A stretch of 64,000 bases of DNA from Catenulispora sp. MAP5-51 (GTDB taxonomy: Bacteria; Actinomycetota; Actinomycetes; Streptomycetales; Catenulisporaceae), in NCBI RefSeq assembly GCF_041261205.1, contig NZ_JBGCCH010000020.1:62001-126000 (forward strand). Reading direction: 5' to 3'. The notes under the pieces are model-generated. The model was not told the origin of the DNA. It saw only the letters and a program-made list of their open reading frames with translations, and searched no databases. Positions 39,996 through 48,950 of this stretch are shown piece by piece (the first letter of the stretch is position 1; each line of letters opens with the position of its first letter). The position numbers were made by a program, and so were the translations under genes.

Positions 39996-41150
39996 ATGAA
40001 CTTCGTCAAGCGCGCCGGGATGAGCCTGGTCGTCAGAGCCTCCAGGACCGTCGCCCTGCTGGCGATCTTCGCCGTCATCTGCGCGCTGCTCCTCGGTGGC
40101 TTCCTCTTGCGCGGCGCCGCGGCTCGTCAGGAAGCCGCCGCGCAGCGTGACATCGGCGTGGATGTGACGATCCGCAGCCCGACGGGGTTCACGCCAGAGC
40201 TGGCCGACCGTCTCGGCGCAGCTACCGTCGTACACCGCTACAACCCGGAGACCAGAGTGTCGGCCGATCCGCTGACCGTGTACGGCGTCCGGGATCTGGG
40301 GCTGCTTCTGCCTTTCTCGTACGGATCGACGAAGGTCACCCAGGGGCGCGCGATCCTTCCCGAGGACGCCGGGCGCGACGTCGCAGTGGTCGAACAACGA
40401 CTTGCCGCCAAGAACCATCTGGCGGTCGGCGGCACCTTGCAGACACGCTCTGCCGACGGCAGGCACACGGTCCCGGTCACCATCGTCGGCGTCTTCCAGG
40501 ACCCCTCACCGGATCCGGCATTGCCGACCGCGCCGCGCGACCTGCCCGGCAACGCGGTGTACGTACCGCTGGCCACGGCACGGAAACTCAGCACCGCACC
40601 GGTGGCGGTGACCGAGGCCGTCTACCGGATCGGCGCGCCGGACCAGGCGGCGCAGCTGAACGCGCAAGCCGATCGGCTGTTGGGCGCCGGCTCCTTCACC
40701 GTGCAGGTCAACGACAAGGCCTACCGGGACCAGGTCCGCCCGGTCCAGCGGGTCGGCGCGTTCGCGGCGCTGGTGGTCTGGGTGATCGCGGTGGCCGGGG
40801 CGCTGGTCCTGGGCCTCATCGTCATGCTGCAGATCCGCGAGCGCCGCTCCGAACTCGGGGTGCTGCTGTCGATGGGCGAGAAGAAGTGGAAGCTCATCGG
40901 CCAGCACGTCGTGGAGATGACGGCGGTGGCGCTGCCCGCTGTCGCGCTCGCGGTGCTGGCCGGCGCTGTGGCCGGGCCGGCCCTGGCCCATGCGCTGCCC
41001 GGTCCGGGGCAGACCACGGTGCGGGTCGAGCCGGTCGCCGTCGCCGAGGTCGCAGGACTCGCGCTCGGTATCAGCCTGGTCTCCACTGTCGTGCCGGGCA
41101 TCGGAATTCTCCGCCTGCACCCCCGATCCATCCTCACCGACACCGAATAG
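39996..41150 (+). CDS. ABC transporter permease (FtsX/MacB-like), first of pair
   Basis: 384 residues from ATG at 39996 (MNFVKRAGMSLVVR). One N-terminal helix (TVALLAIFAVICALLLGGFL) precedes an extracytoplasmic MacB-core-like domain of about 200 residues, then three C-terminal helices (ALVVWVIAVAGALVLGLIVM; VALPAVALAVLAGAVAGPAL; AGLALGISLVSTVVPGIGIL) with the FtsX cytosolic loop ERRSELGVLLSMGEKKWKLI. It forms the membrane part of a transporter with the next two genes. The stop codon is part of a triplicated GACACCGAATAG. It belongs to an operon divergent from the two-component system. Confidence 0.9.
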   Translation: MNFVKRAGMSLVVRASRTVALLAIFAVICALLLGGFLLRGAAARQEAAAQRDIGVDVTIRSPTGFTPELADRLGAATVVHRYNPETRVSADPLTVYGVRDLGLLLPFSYGSTKVTQGRAILPEDAGRDVAVVEQRLAAKNHLAVGGTLQTRSADGRHTVPVTIVGVFQDPSPDPALPTAPRDLPGNAVYVPLATARKLSTAPVAVTEAVYRIGAPDQAAQLNAQADRLLGAGSFTVQVNDKAYRDQVRPVQRVGAFAALVVWVIAVAGALVLGLIVMLQIRERRSELGVLLSMGEKKWKLIGQHVVEMTAVALPAVALAVLAGAVAGPALAHALPGPGQTTVRVEPVAVAEVAGLALGISLVSTVVPGIGILRLHPRSILTDTE

Positions 41151-41183
41151 CGCCGACACCGAATAGTGCATCGACACCGAATA
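41139..41183. repeat. GACACCGAATAG triplication at the end of the first permease gene
   Basis: Copies at 41139, 41155 and 41172. The first encodes the last residues Asp-Thr-Glu and the TAG stop; the others lie in the 55-base gap before the second permease gene. Confidence 0.85.
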
Positions 41184-41205
41184 GCCCTAGGAGAACCGAC
41201 TTCCC

Positions 41206-42588
41206 ATGAACTTCGTCAAACGCGCGGCGCTCAGCCTGTGGGCCCGCAAGAGCCGCACCCTGATCACCCTGGCCACGTTCCTCGCCATCGCGGTGATGGT
41301 CTTGGCGGGCGTCCTGATCGACTCCGCGACGGCGCGCGCCGAACAGGGGGTGAAGCGGTCTGTGGGCGCCGAGGTCACCCTCGAAATGGACCCGAGCAAA
41401 ATAGGCGCCGGCGGCGGATCGTTGCAGGCCCCGCACGTCGACGCGTCGCTGGTCGACAAGATCGGCGCGCTGCCCCAGGTACAGAAGTACACGTACTCGA
41501 CGTGGGACCGCGCGATCCTCAGTGGCGGCACCACGCTGGTGGACGGCGGGCCGGCAGCGCCGATGGGTCCGGGCGGCACCGTGGACCAAGCGGTCCGCGA
41601 CAGTTCCGTGCTGTCGGATTTCCGCAGCGGCCGGTTCACGCTTCTGTCCGGTGCGCACATCACGCCCGCCGACAAGGACAAGCGCCAAGTGCTGATCGAG
41701 GAACGGCTCGCCCTGAAGAACCACCTCAAGGTCGGCGACAAGCTCACCCTCGTCGGCAACGACGAGAAGACCACGGCCGACTTCACCGTCGGCGGGATCT
41801 ACCGGGACCCGCGGGCGGTCACCGAGACAGACCCCGAATACGGCATCGACCCGGCCAACATGATTTACGGGACGTTCGGCGGCCTCGCCGCGCTGGGTTC
41901 GCAGCAAGGCGGATCGCCGCAGGTGAGTACCGCGACGTTCGTACTGCGGGACGCCGACGCGCAGAACGCCTTCAAAGCGGCGGCCAAGCAGATCGCCGGC
42001 TCGGCGCTCGACGCCTTCAAGCTGGACGTCAACGCCAAGGCCATCCAGCAGATGACCGGTCCGCTGGGCAGCATCCGCACCACGGCGACCGTGGCCATGT
42101 GGCTGATGGGCCTGGCCGGCGCGGCCGTCCTGGCCCTGCTGGCCAACCTGGCGGTCAAGCAGCGCCGCAAGGAGTACGGCGTCCTGCTGGCGATGGGGGA
42201 GCGCAAGACCAGGCTCATCGCCCAGCAGATCCTGGAGATCGCCGCGGTCGCGGTCCTCGCCGTGGGTATCAGTGCCCTCATCGCACCTGGCCTGACGCAG
42301 AGCGCCGGCCAGTGGCTGCTGGGCCGCGACGCGACCTCGGCGAAGCAGAAGATCGACGCCTGGAAGCCCCCGCCGCCCGGCAGCACCGGCCTGGGCGAGG
42401 GCGTCGACTGGAACGACCAGCCGGTCCAGAACGCCGACCCCGTCGACCGGATCACAGTGGCGCTCGGCCCGGCGGACCTGCTGGCGGTCGGCGGCGTCGG
42501 CCTGGGCGTCGGGCTGCTCGCCACCGCGATCCCGGCCGCCGCCGTGCTGCGGCTCAGTCCCCGCACCATCCTCACGAAGGGCAAGTGA
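41206..42588 (+). CDS. ABC transporter permease (FtsX/MacB-like), second of pair
   Basis: 460 residues; it begins MNFVKRAALSLWARKSRTLI, nearly the same N-terminus as the first permease, so the pair arose by duplication. Helix 1 is LATFLAIAVMVLAGVLIDSA; a larger MacB-core-like outer domain (about 45-280) follows, then FtsX helices with loop KQRRKEYGVLLAMGERKTRL and a final segment AVGGVGLGVGLLATAIPAAAVLRLSP. A Lys/Pro-rich insert (KQKIDAWKPPPPGST) sits between the last helices. It should heterodimerise with the first permease and couple to the ATPase encoded 6 bases downstream. Confidence 0.92.
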   Translation: MNFVKRAALSLWARKSRTLITLATFLAIAVMVLAGVLIDSATARAEQGVKRSVGAEVTLEMDPSKIGAGGGSLQAPHVDASLVDKIGALPQVQKYTYSTWDRAILSGGTTLVDGGPAAPMGPGGTVDQAVRDSSVLSDFRSGRFTLLSGAHITPADKDKRQVLIEERLALKNHLKVGDKLTLVGNDEKTTADFTVGGIYRDPRAVTETDPEYGIDPANMIYGTFGGLAALGSQQGGSPQVSTATFVLRDADAQNAFKAAAKQIAGSALDAFKLDVNAKAIQQMTGPLGSIRTTATVAMWLMGLAGAAVLALLANLAVKQRRKEYGVLLAMGERKTRLIAQQILEIAAVAVLAVGISALIAPGLTQSAGQWLLGRDATSAKQKIDAWKPPPPGSTGLGEGVDWNDQPVQNADPVDRITVALGPADLLAVGGVGLGVGLLATAIPAAAVLRLSPRTILTKGK

Positions 42589-42594
42589 CCGGCC

Positions 42595-43359
42595 ATGACC
42601 GACTCTGGTATCGACAGCACGGGCAACCCCGGCAGCAGCAGCGGCCCCGTCGCCGCGACGCCGAGCGCCACCGCGCCTGTCCTGCGCCTCGAGGGCGTCA
42701 GCCACACCTACTCGGACCAGCGCCGCAGAAGTGCGGTGCTCAACGACATCAGCTACGCGTTCCGGCGCGGCACCTTCTACACGATCCTGGGACCGTCCGG
42801 CAGCGGCAAGACGACGCTGCTCAGCCTGGCCAGCGGTCTGGACACCCCGACCCGGGGCACCATCAGCTTCGAGGGCCGCGATCTGCGGGAGCTGGGTCTG
42901 GGCCGCTACCGCAACCGGCACGCCGCCACGGTCTTCCAGCAGTACAACCTGCTCACCTACATGACCGCCCTGCAGAATGTCACGGCCGCCATGGAGATCA
43001 CCGGTGTGAAGCCCGCTTCGGGCAGCCGCCGGGCCCGGGCGCTGGAGTTGCTGGAGCGGATCGGCCTGGACAAGCCGACGGCCACTCGCAACGTCCTGCG
43101 GCTCTCCGGCGGGCAGCAACAGCGCGTCGCCATCGCCCGCGCCCTGGCGTGCGACGTCGACATCCTCTTCGCCGACGAGCCCACGGGGAACCTCGACGAG
43201 GACACCGCTCAGGGCATCATCGACACCTTCCGCGGCCTGGCCCACGGACAGGGCAAGTGCGTGGTCGTCGTGACGCACTCGCAGCGGCTGGCCGCGCAGT
43301 CCGACCGGATCCTGGTCCTGCGCAAGGGCAGGCTGTCGGAGCAGGCGAAGGCCAGATGA
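42595..43359 (+). CDS. ABC transporter ATP-binding protein (MacB/LolD-type)
   Basis: 254 residues. An Ala/Ser/Gly-rich N-terminus precedes [13 protein letters not shown]. Walker A is GPSGSGKTT (about residue 66), the Q-loop [14 protein letters not shown], signature [18 protein letters not shown], Walker [15 protein letters not shown] and the switch His in [15 protein letters not shown]. It powers the two FtsX-type permeases. Complexes of this class move lipids or peptides, or act as mechanotransmitters in antibiotic resistance; the neighbouring kinase/regulator pair favours a defence or envelope-stress role. No MacA-like adaptor gene is present. Confidence 0.93.
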   Translation: MTDSGIDSTGNPGSSSGPVAATPSATAPVLRLEGVSHTYSDQRRRSAVLNDISYAFRRGTFYTILGPSGSGKTTLLSLASGLDTPTRGTISFEGRDLRELGLGRYRNRHAATVFQQYNLLTYMTALQNVTAAMEITGVKPASGSRRARALELLERIGLDKPTATRNVLRLSGGQQQRVAIARALACDVDILFADEPTGNLDEDTAQGIIDTFRGLAHGQGKCVVVVTHSQRLAAQSDRILVLRKGRLSEQAKAR

Positions 43360-43450
43360 CGGCTGCGCGGCCAGGTGTCGGCCGTCAACGTTTTACGACC
43401 CCGGATGGTTAGCATGGCCAGGGGAAGTACGGAGAGGAAGGACCATTCAG

Positions 43451-44434
43451 GTGGAAATGCGAACCTTGGGCCGCACCGGCCGACAGGTCGGCGTCATCGG
43501 TCTCGGCGCGTGGCAGCTGGGGGCCGACTGGGGCGAGGTGGCCGAGGACGACGCGCTGGCCACGCTCGGCGCGGCGGTGGACGGCGGCGTGACGTTCCTG
43601 GACACCGCCGACGTCTACGGCGACGGCCGCAGCGAGCAGCTGATCGGGACGTTCCTCAAGTCGCGGCCGGGCGAGGACCTCACGGTGGCCACGAAGATGG
43701 GCCGCCGGGTGCCGCAGGTGCCGGAGGCGTACACGCTCGACAACTTCCGCGCCTGGAACGACCGGTCCCGGAAGAACCTGGGCGTGGACACCCTGGACCT
43801 GGTGCAGCTGCACTGCCCGCCCACGCCGGTGTACTCCAGCGACGAGGTCTTCGACGCGCTGGACACCCTGGTCGCCGAGAAGCGGATCGCCGCGTACGGC
43901 GTGAGCGTCGAGACCCGCGCCGAGGCGCTGACGGCGATCGCGCGGCCGAACGTGGCCAGCGTGCAGATCATCCTGAACATGCTGCGGCTGGGCCCGCTGG
44001 CGGACGTGCTGCCGGCCGCGCGCGAGGCCGGGGTCGGCATCATCGCGCGCGTGCCGCTGGCCAGCGGACTGCTGTCCGGCAAGTACGACGAGCACACCAC
44101 GTTCGCCGAGAACGACCACCGCTCCTACAACCGGCACGGCGAGGCCTTCGACGTCGGCGAGACGTTCTCCGGCGTGGACTTCGCCACCGGGCTGGAGGCG
44201 GTCCGCCGCCTGGCGCCGCTGGTTCCCTCCGGCGTCGCGATGGCGCAGTTCGCGCTGCGCTGGATCGTGGACCAGCCCGGGGTCAGCGTGGTCATCCCGG
44301 GCGCGCGCAACCCGAAGCAGGCCGCCGGCAACGCCGCCGCGGCGGATCTGGCGCCGTTGTCGGACGCCGACCTGGCAGCTGTGCACGAGGTCTACGACGA
44401 GCTGATCGCGCCCCAGATCGGCGACCGGTGGTGA
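43451..44434 (+). CDS. Aldo/keto reductase
   Basis: 327 residues from GTG at 43451 (ATG at 43457 also possible), with GAGAGGAAGGA upstream. The (beta/alpha)8 barrel motifs of the AKR superfamily are present: RTLGRTGRQVGVIGLGAW, catalytic Asp and Tyr in FLDTADVYGDGRSEQLIG, Lys in TVATKMGRR, His in LVQLHCPP, and the NADPH-binding segment SVVIPGARNPKQAAGN. It is cytosolic and reduces aldehydes or ketones, of the YajO/Tas/IolS-like subgroup. It follows the ABC operon by 91 bases with its own ribosome binding site, so the association is uncertain. The stop is embedded in a 25-bp tandem repeat. Confidence 0.92.
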   Translation: MEMRTLGRTGRQVGVIGLGAWQLGADWGEVAEDDALATLGAAVDGGVTFLDTADVYGDGRSEQLIGTFLKSRPGEDLTVATKMGRRVPQVPEAYTLDNFRAWNDRSRKNLGVDTLDLVQLHCPPTPVYSSDEVFDALDTLVAEKRIAAYGVSVETRAEALTAIARPNVASVQIILNMLRLGPLADVLPAAREAGVGIIARVPLASGLLSGKYDEHTTFAENDHRSYNRHGEAFDVGETFSGVDFATGLEAVRRLAPLVPSGVAMAQFALRWIVDQPGVSVVIPGARNPKQAAGNAAAADLAPLSDADLAAVHEVYDELIAPQIGDRW

Positions 44435-44492
44435 ACAGCCGGCGGTGATCCGTTGGTGAACGGCCGGCGGTGATCCGGCGGTGAACCATCGG
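44430..44492. repeat. 25-bp tandem repeat including the aldo/keto reductase stop codon
   Basis: Unit 1 at 44430-44454 and unit 2 at 44455-44479 differ at three positions; a partial third unit follows. Both start GGTGAAC and contain CCGGCGGTGATCC. The first unit contains the TGA stop. Confidence 0.75.
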
Positions 44493-44505
44493 GCAGCGCT
44501 CGGCC

Positions 44506-45546
44506 TCAGCCGCCGAGCGCGTCCACCATGGTCATGATGCTCTCGATCTGCGCGCCGCCCTGGATCGGGTAGTTGGTCGCCCCGAGGTAGCCCCACCAGT
44601 CCCAGCAGCCGTACGGGTTGCTCGGGCCGGTGGTGGCCTGCGGATACAGGACGATCAGGTTGTTGGTGTCGGCGTACTGGTCGAGGTTGGCCCGGTCGAC
44701 GAAGGCCGTGCCGACGCTGTCGTAGCCCTGTTCGCAGCCGTGCAGAGCGACCAGCAGGCGGCAGGTCGAGCCGGCGGAGCAGGACTGCGGGACGTACGCG
44801 AATCCGGATCCTGACATGTCCAGCGCCCCGGCCGAGCCGCCGTCGGCGTAGGCGTCCTGGTCGAACTGCGTGAGGGTCCCGGTCAGCGGGCCGGTGTTCG
44901 CCGCGGAGACCGATCCGAGCAGCGCGGTGAGCAGGTCGTGCTCGGGATCGGTGCCGCAGTTGTTCAGGTACGGCGAGCCGGTGGTCCCGCAGGAGTTGGT
45001 GCCGTACGGCGTCACCCACGCGTGGCCCGCGCCGGTGCCGGTGACGGAGGTGACGTGCGCGCCGAAGTGGGACCAGAAGGCCGCCCCGTCCTTGCTCACG
45101 GAGGCCGCGATCGTCGTGTCCTGCGAGCCGTGGTAGACCCAGACCGGCTTGCCGGACAGGTCGCCGATCGGGTCGATCCAGCCGTACGCCGACCACAGCG
45201 AGGCGTCCGACTCCAGCGTCCCGAGATAGTCCGGGTAGGTGTTGGCCGCGCAGCCGTACACCGCCTCCGCGGCATTGTTCTCGGCGCAGTAGTAGGGACC
45301 GGCGCCGAAGACCGCGGTGCCCCGAATGCGGCTGGAGTAGGCGACCTGCAACTGCCCGGCCATGTATCCGCCGGAGGAGACGCCGGCCACGTAGACCCCT
45401 GAGATCCGGTGGCCGGACAGGCTTCCGGCCACCGGGCTCACGGTGTAGGGGCCGCCGCTCGCCGACGCTTCAGTGGTCGGTACCGCCATAGTCGCCACGG
45501 CCGCACACAGTGTCAGGGCCCATAGTGCCGCCCACCGTCTTCTCAT
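44506..45546 (-). CDS. Secreted PHB-depolymerase-like esterase
   Basis: 346 residues from ATG at 45546 (GTG at 45549 or 45555 also in frame; GGAGGAG lies upstream). Signal peptide RRRWAALWALTLCAAVATMA, cleaved near ASASGG. The lipase box is GVSSGGYMAGQ with nucleophile Ser at about 57, Asp in VYHGSQDTTI and His in GTGAGHAWVT; a C-terminal segment with LLVALHGCEQGY and DWWGYLGATNYPIQ resembles extracellular PHB depolymerases and feruloyl esterases of the LpqC/Esterase_phd group. It probably hydrolyses polyhydroxybutyrate or plant-wall esters outside the cell. It sits beside the PKS locus, pointing away, with no evident link. Confidence 0.88.
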   Translation of the reverse strand: MRRRWAALWALTLCAAVATMAVPTTEASASGGPYTVSPVAGSLSGHRISGVYVAGVSSGGYMAGQLQVAYSSRIRGTAVFGAGPYYCAENNAAEAVYGCAANTYPDYLGTLESDASLWSAYGWIDPIGDLSGKPVWVYHGSQDTTIAASVSKDGAAFWSHFGAHVTSVTGTGAGHAWVTPYGTNSCGTTGSPYLNNCGTDPEHDLLTALLGSVSAANTGPLTGTLTQFDQDAYADGGSAGALDMSGSGFAYVPQSCSAGSTCRLLVALHGCEQGYDSVGTAFVDRANLDQYADTNNLIVLYPQATTGPSNPYGCWDWWGYLGATNYPIQGGAQIESIMTMVDALGG

Positions 45547-45670
45547 CACTGCCACTCCTCCGCCGAGCGCCGCCGATGTTTCGGGGAACGTAGCTCCGGC
45601 AAGGAGGTCCGACCATGTGAGCGGCCGCCATATCGGCGGCCGCGATTGTGGGGTGAGGGCTTCCGATCCG

Positions 45671-47290
45671 CTACCGATCCGCCATGGCCCGGCCCGCGGT
45701 ATTCAGGCTCAGCACCTTGTGCAGGACGCCGTTCAGCGTGGACTCGGCATCCCGGACGCCGTCCGGCGACCGCCACGCGACGAAGCCGTCGGGCCGCACC
45801 AACACCGCGCCGTCGGGCCCGATGCCGTACGCCTTCTGCCATTCGCCGTTGTCTTCGAGGCCGTGGCACGCCACCGGGACACCGGTCTTCGCGGCCGCCG
45901 ACGCCGCAGCCTTCTGCCACGGGCTGTCCTGGACGGTCAGCACCACCGGGACGCGTTCGAACAGGTCGATCGTGGAGACCTGCGCTCCGTCCTGGTCCAG
46001 CCAGACGTGCGGGGCCCTGGTTCCGGGCTCCCCGGTCGCCTCGAAGTGTTCCGGGACGGTCGGTGCCTTCGCGTCCGCGCCCACCAGCGCACCGTCGGTG
46101 TACCGGTAGCCGAGCGCCACCGACAGGACCGAGGTGCGCCCGCCCGTCGGGGGCGCGTCGAAGCCGGGGTGGCTGTGTTCGGCCGAGCGCTGGGCGGCGC
46201 GGGCCGCGGTCTCCACGGCCACCGGGCGGCGCTCGGTCCCGTACGACTCCAGCAGGCCGGGTCCCGCCCACCCGGACAGCACCGCGGCGAGTTTCCAGGC
46301 GAGGTTGTGAGCGTCCTGGATCCCGGTGTTGGAGCCGAAGGCGCCGGTGGGCGGCATTTCGTGGGCTGAGTCGCCGGTGAGGAAGACACGGCCGGAGTGG
46401 TAGCGGTCGGCCACGCGCTCGGCCGCGTGCCAGGGCGCGCGGCCGGTGATCTGGACCGGGAGGTCGGAGACGCCGGCGGCGGCCCGGATGTGCGCGGTGC
46501 AGCGCTCGTCGGTGAAGTCCTCGAGGGTCTCGCCGCGGTCGGGGTGCCAGGGCAGGTGGAAGACCCAGTGCTCGCGGTTGTCCACCGGCAGCAGCGCGCC
46601 CGAGCCTTCGGGATGCGTCAGGTAGCACGCGATGAACAGGCGGTCGCCCACCACGTCGGCGAGTTTGTCCGCGCGGAAGGTGACGCTGATGTTGTGGAAC
46701 AGGTCGCCCTTGCCGCTCTGGGTGATGCCGAGGTGTTCGCGGACCGGACTGCGGGGCCCGTCCGCGGCGACCAGGTAGTCGGCGGTCACGGTGCTGCGGC
46801 GTCCGGTGGAACGGTCCAGCAGTTCGGCCGTGACGCCGTCGCCGTCCTGTTCGAAGGAGACCAGCTCGGTGCCGAAGCGGACCACGCCGCCGAGGCGTTC
46901 GGCGTGCTGCAGCAGCACCGGTTCGAGGTCGTTCTGGCTGCACAGGCACCAGCCGGCGGGGCTGAAGCCGGCCGTCCGGTTGCCCGGGTCGATCTGGCGG
47001 AAGAGCCACTCCTGCTCGGTGCCCGCCAGGGTGCGCGCCTGCAGGATGCCGTGGTTCTCGCGCAGGACCGAGGCGGCCTTTCGGATGTCGGGCTCCATTC
47101 CGGCGACCCGGAAGAGCTCCATGGTCCGCAGGTTGTTCCCGCGGCCCCGGGGGTGGTGCGAGGTTCGCTCGTGCTTCTCGACCAGCATGTGGGGGACGCC
47201 GAGGCGGCCCAGGAAGACCGACATGGACAGGCCCACGAGTGAGCCCCCGACGATGAGGACTGGTACTCGCTGCTCGCTGCGCTGGTTCAC
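45671..47290 (-). CDS. FAD-dependent aromatic polyketide hydroxylase (WhiE ORFVIII-like)
   Basis: 539 residues from GTG at 47290, with GGAG about 7 nt upstream. Class A flavoprotein monooxygenase: VLIVGGSLVGLSMSVFLGRL (FAD GxGxxG-like), DG motif YLVAADGPRSPVREHLG, and FAD/NADPH motif VFLTGDSAHEMPPTGAFGSN. A thioredoxin-like C-terminal domain (VPVVLTVQD; AVLVRPDGFVAWR) is typical of PgaE/RdmE-type enzymes. It should hydroxylate the cyclised polyketide using NAD(P)H and oxygen. It diverges from the PKS operon, in the position occupied by the hydroxylase in whiE spore-pigment loci. Confidence 0.92.
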   Translation of the reverse strand: MNQRSEQRVPVLIVGGSLVGLSMSVFLGRLGVPHMLVEKHERTSHHPRGRGNNLRTMELFRVAGMEPDIRKAASVLRENHGILQARTLAGTEQEWLFRQIDPGNRTAGFSPAGWCLCSQNDLEPVLLQHAERLGGVVRFGTELVSFEQDGDGVTAELLDRSTGRRSTVTADYLVAADGPRSPVREHLGITQSGKGDLFHNISVTFRADKLADVVGDRLFIACYLTHPEGSGALLPVDNREHWVFHLPWHPDRGETLEDFTDERCTAHIRAAAGVSDLPVQITGRAPWHAAERVADRYHSGRVFLTGDSAHEMPPTGAFGSNTGIQDAHNLAWKLAAVLSGWAGPGLLESYGTERRPVAVETAARAAQRSAEHSHPGFDAPPTGGRTSVLSVALGYRYTDGALVGADAKAPTVPEHFEATGEPGTRAPHVWLDQDGAQVSTIDLFERVPVVLTVQDSPWQKAAASAAAKTGVPVACHGLEDNGEWQKAYGIGPDGAVLVRPDGFVAWRSPDGVRDAESTLNGVLHKVLSLNTAGRAMADR

Positions 47291-47474
47291 CGTGCTGCTC
47301 CATTCCTGGTGGTGGTTCTCCGGAGTCACGGCCGACCCGGTCCACCTGACAAATCCACCACGAGCGTGGCGTTTGCGCGAATTTCGCCCGGATGGCTGCG
47401 AATCATCGCGCCCTGCGGATACCTCGGAAACGATCTGGTGGTCAGGCAACCGGAAAGTGAGAGCGAGACCGCAC

Positions 47475-48620
47475 ATGGCTCAGTCAGCTGCCGTCCTCGA
47501 CGAGCGCGCCCGCCCAGCCGATTCCCGTTTGCGGGTCGTCCTCCTTTTGGACGTCCAAGACGGCGAGCAACAGAACTTCCTCGCTGCGTACGAGAAGATG
47601 CGCTACCAGGTCTCGGCCGTCCCGGGGCACCTCACCGACCAGCTCTGCCAGTCCACGGACGATCCGTCGCGCTGGCTGATCACCAGCGAGTGGGAGGCCC
47701 CCGAGCCGTTCCTGGCGTGGCTGGACAGCCCGGAGCACATCGAGATGGTCAGGCCCATGAGCAAGTGCGTCCGGGACACCAGGTCGCTGCGTTTCACGGT
47801 GTTCAAGGAGACCTTCGGGACGAAGAGCGTCGACAGCGCCCTTCCCCCGCGGGCGAAGAACGGATCCGGGCGCCCCGCGGCGCTCGGCCCCGGACCGGAC
47901 GGCATCATCCGGCACGCGCTCACCTTCACCGTGAAGCCGGGCACCGAGAAGACGGTCGCCGGCATCCTGGCCGGCTACAGCTCGCCGGCGGCCCAGGTCG
48001 ACGAGACCACGCGGCTCGTGCGCACCTCGCTGTTCATGCGGGGCAACCTGGTGGTCCGTTCGGTGGAGGTGACCGGCGACCTGGTCGCCGCGCTGCGCCA
48101 CGTCGCCGCGCAGCCCGAGGTGCGGGCCGTCGAGGAGGCCGTCAACCCCTACCTGGAGGAGGCCCGGGATCTGGACGATCCGCTGGCCGCCAGGGACTTC
48201 TTCATGCGGGCCGCGCTGCCCGCCGTGCGCCACAATGTGCGCAGCGGGAAATCCGGCGCGAAGGCGGGCAAGGAGCCGTCGCGCCACGCCTTCTTCTACC
48301 CCGTGCGGGCAGGGAGCGGCGAGGCGCTCGCGGAGTTCCTGGACCGCCAGGACCAGGCCGCTGTGGCCGACTCCGCGTCCCCGATCGTGCGCAGCACCGT
48401 CTTCCAGCGCGGCGACCGGGTCGTCCGGATGGTCGACATGACCGTGCCGGCGTCCGAGGATCCGGCCGCGGCGCTCGGCATCGCCGGCCCGCGGGCCGGC
48501 GCCGTGCTGGCCAGGTTGGTCCGGGCCGCGCCCGACCTGAGCGACCAGGACGGCCGCCTGTCGGCACTGGCGAGCTGGGAGCTGACCTCGGTCACCGACC
48601 GGCGCTCGCCGCAGGACTGA
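47475..48620 (+). CDS. SchA/CurD-like protein (WhiE ORFI-like)
   Basis: 381 residues from ATG at 47475; no strong ribosome binding site. An N-terminal ABM-like half (LRVVLLLDVQDGEQQNFLAA, ITSEWEAPEPFLAWLDSPEH) is followed by two further ferredoxin-like units of the SchA/CurD kind (RHALTFTVKPGTEKTVAGIL; RHAFFYPVRAGSGEALAEFL). Proteins of this family are the first gene of whiE and curamycin-type spore-pigment operons and may be monooxygenases or cyclase helpers; their reaction is not settled. It begins the PKS transcription unit, opposite the FAD hydroxylase. The repeat-rich 330-base gap downstream is odd for an operon. Confidence 0.88.
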   Translation: MAQSAAVLDERARPADSRLRVVLLLDVQDGEQQNFLAAYEKMRYQVSAVPGHLTDQLCQSTDDPSRWLITSEWEAPEPFLAWLDSPEHIEMVRPMSKCVRDTRSLRFTVFKETFGTKSVDSALPPRAKNGSGRPAALGPGPDGIIRHALTFTVKPGTEKTVAGILAGYSSPAAQVDETTRLVRTSLFMRGNLVVRSVEVTGDLVAALRHVAAQPEVRAVEEAVNPYLEEARDLDDPLAARDFFMRAALPAVRHNVRSGKSGAKAGKEPSRHAFFYPVRAGSGEALAEFLDRQDQAAVADSASPIVRSTVFQRGDRVVRMVDMTVPASEDPAAALGIAGPRAGAVLARLVRAAPDLSDQDGRLSALASWELTSVTDRRSPQD

Positions 48621-48950
48621 CGCCGGCGCGCCAGGTGCGCCAGGTCGGCCAGGTCGGCCAGGTCGGCTGAGCCCGCCAAGCCGGCCCGGTGGGCCGGCTC
48701 GGCCGGCTCCGTCGTCCGGACATCCGGCGCGAAGGCTCTGGCCGTCGAGGCTTTGGCCGTCAGGACCCGGGTCGCGGCGATTTCGGTCGCCAGGACCCCG
48801 GTCGCCAGAACATTCGAGAACACCGCCAAGACCCGGGAACCCCCGGGCCCGTGAGCGCGCGAGCCCACCGGCCGCCGAGCTCACGGAAATGTCGCCAGAA
48901 CCCACCCGGCGGACCGTCCGGGTGACCCGAAGCGTGAGGGGAAGACCGCT
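48621..48950. repeat. Repeat-rich gap inside the PKS operon
   Basis: 330 bases without a convincing gene. A nonamer (GCGCCAGGT, then CGGCCAGGT) is repeated four times at 48628-48663. From about 48741 to 48830 a degenerate 15-base period (GCCAGGACCCCGGTC-like) follows; read on the minus strand this gives five-residue steps of the type VLATG/VLATE/IAATR, like a decayed pentapeptide repeat. The ribosome binding site of the cupin gene (GAGGGGAAG) is at the right end. No promoter was identified. Confidence 0.55.

Noticed and set aside
48628-48663. Nonamer array considered as a CRISPR-like repeat
   Set aside because: Units are contiguous, 9 bases long and without spacers; no cas genes are present.
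47309-48670. Long plus-strand frame overlapping the SchA/CurD gene (453 codons)
   Set aside because: It is a GC-skewed shadow: the translation is low-complexity Arg/Gly/Pro, while the other frame carries clear SchA/CurD-like units with a normal composition.
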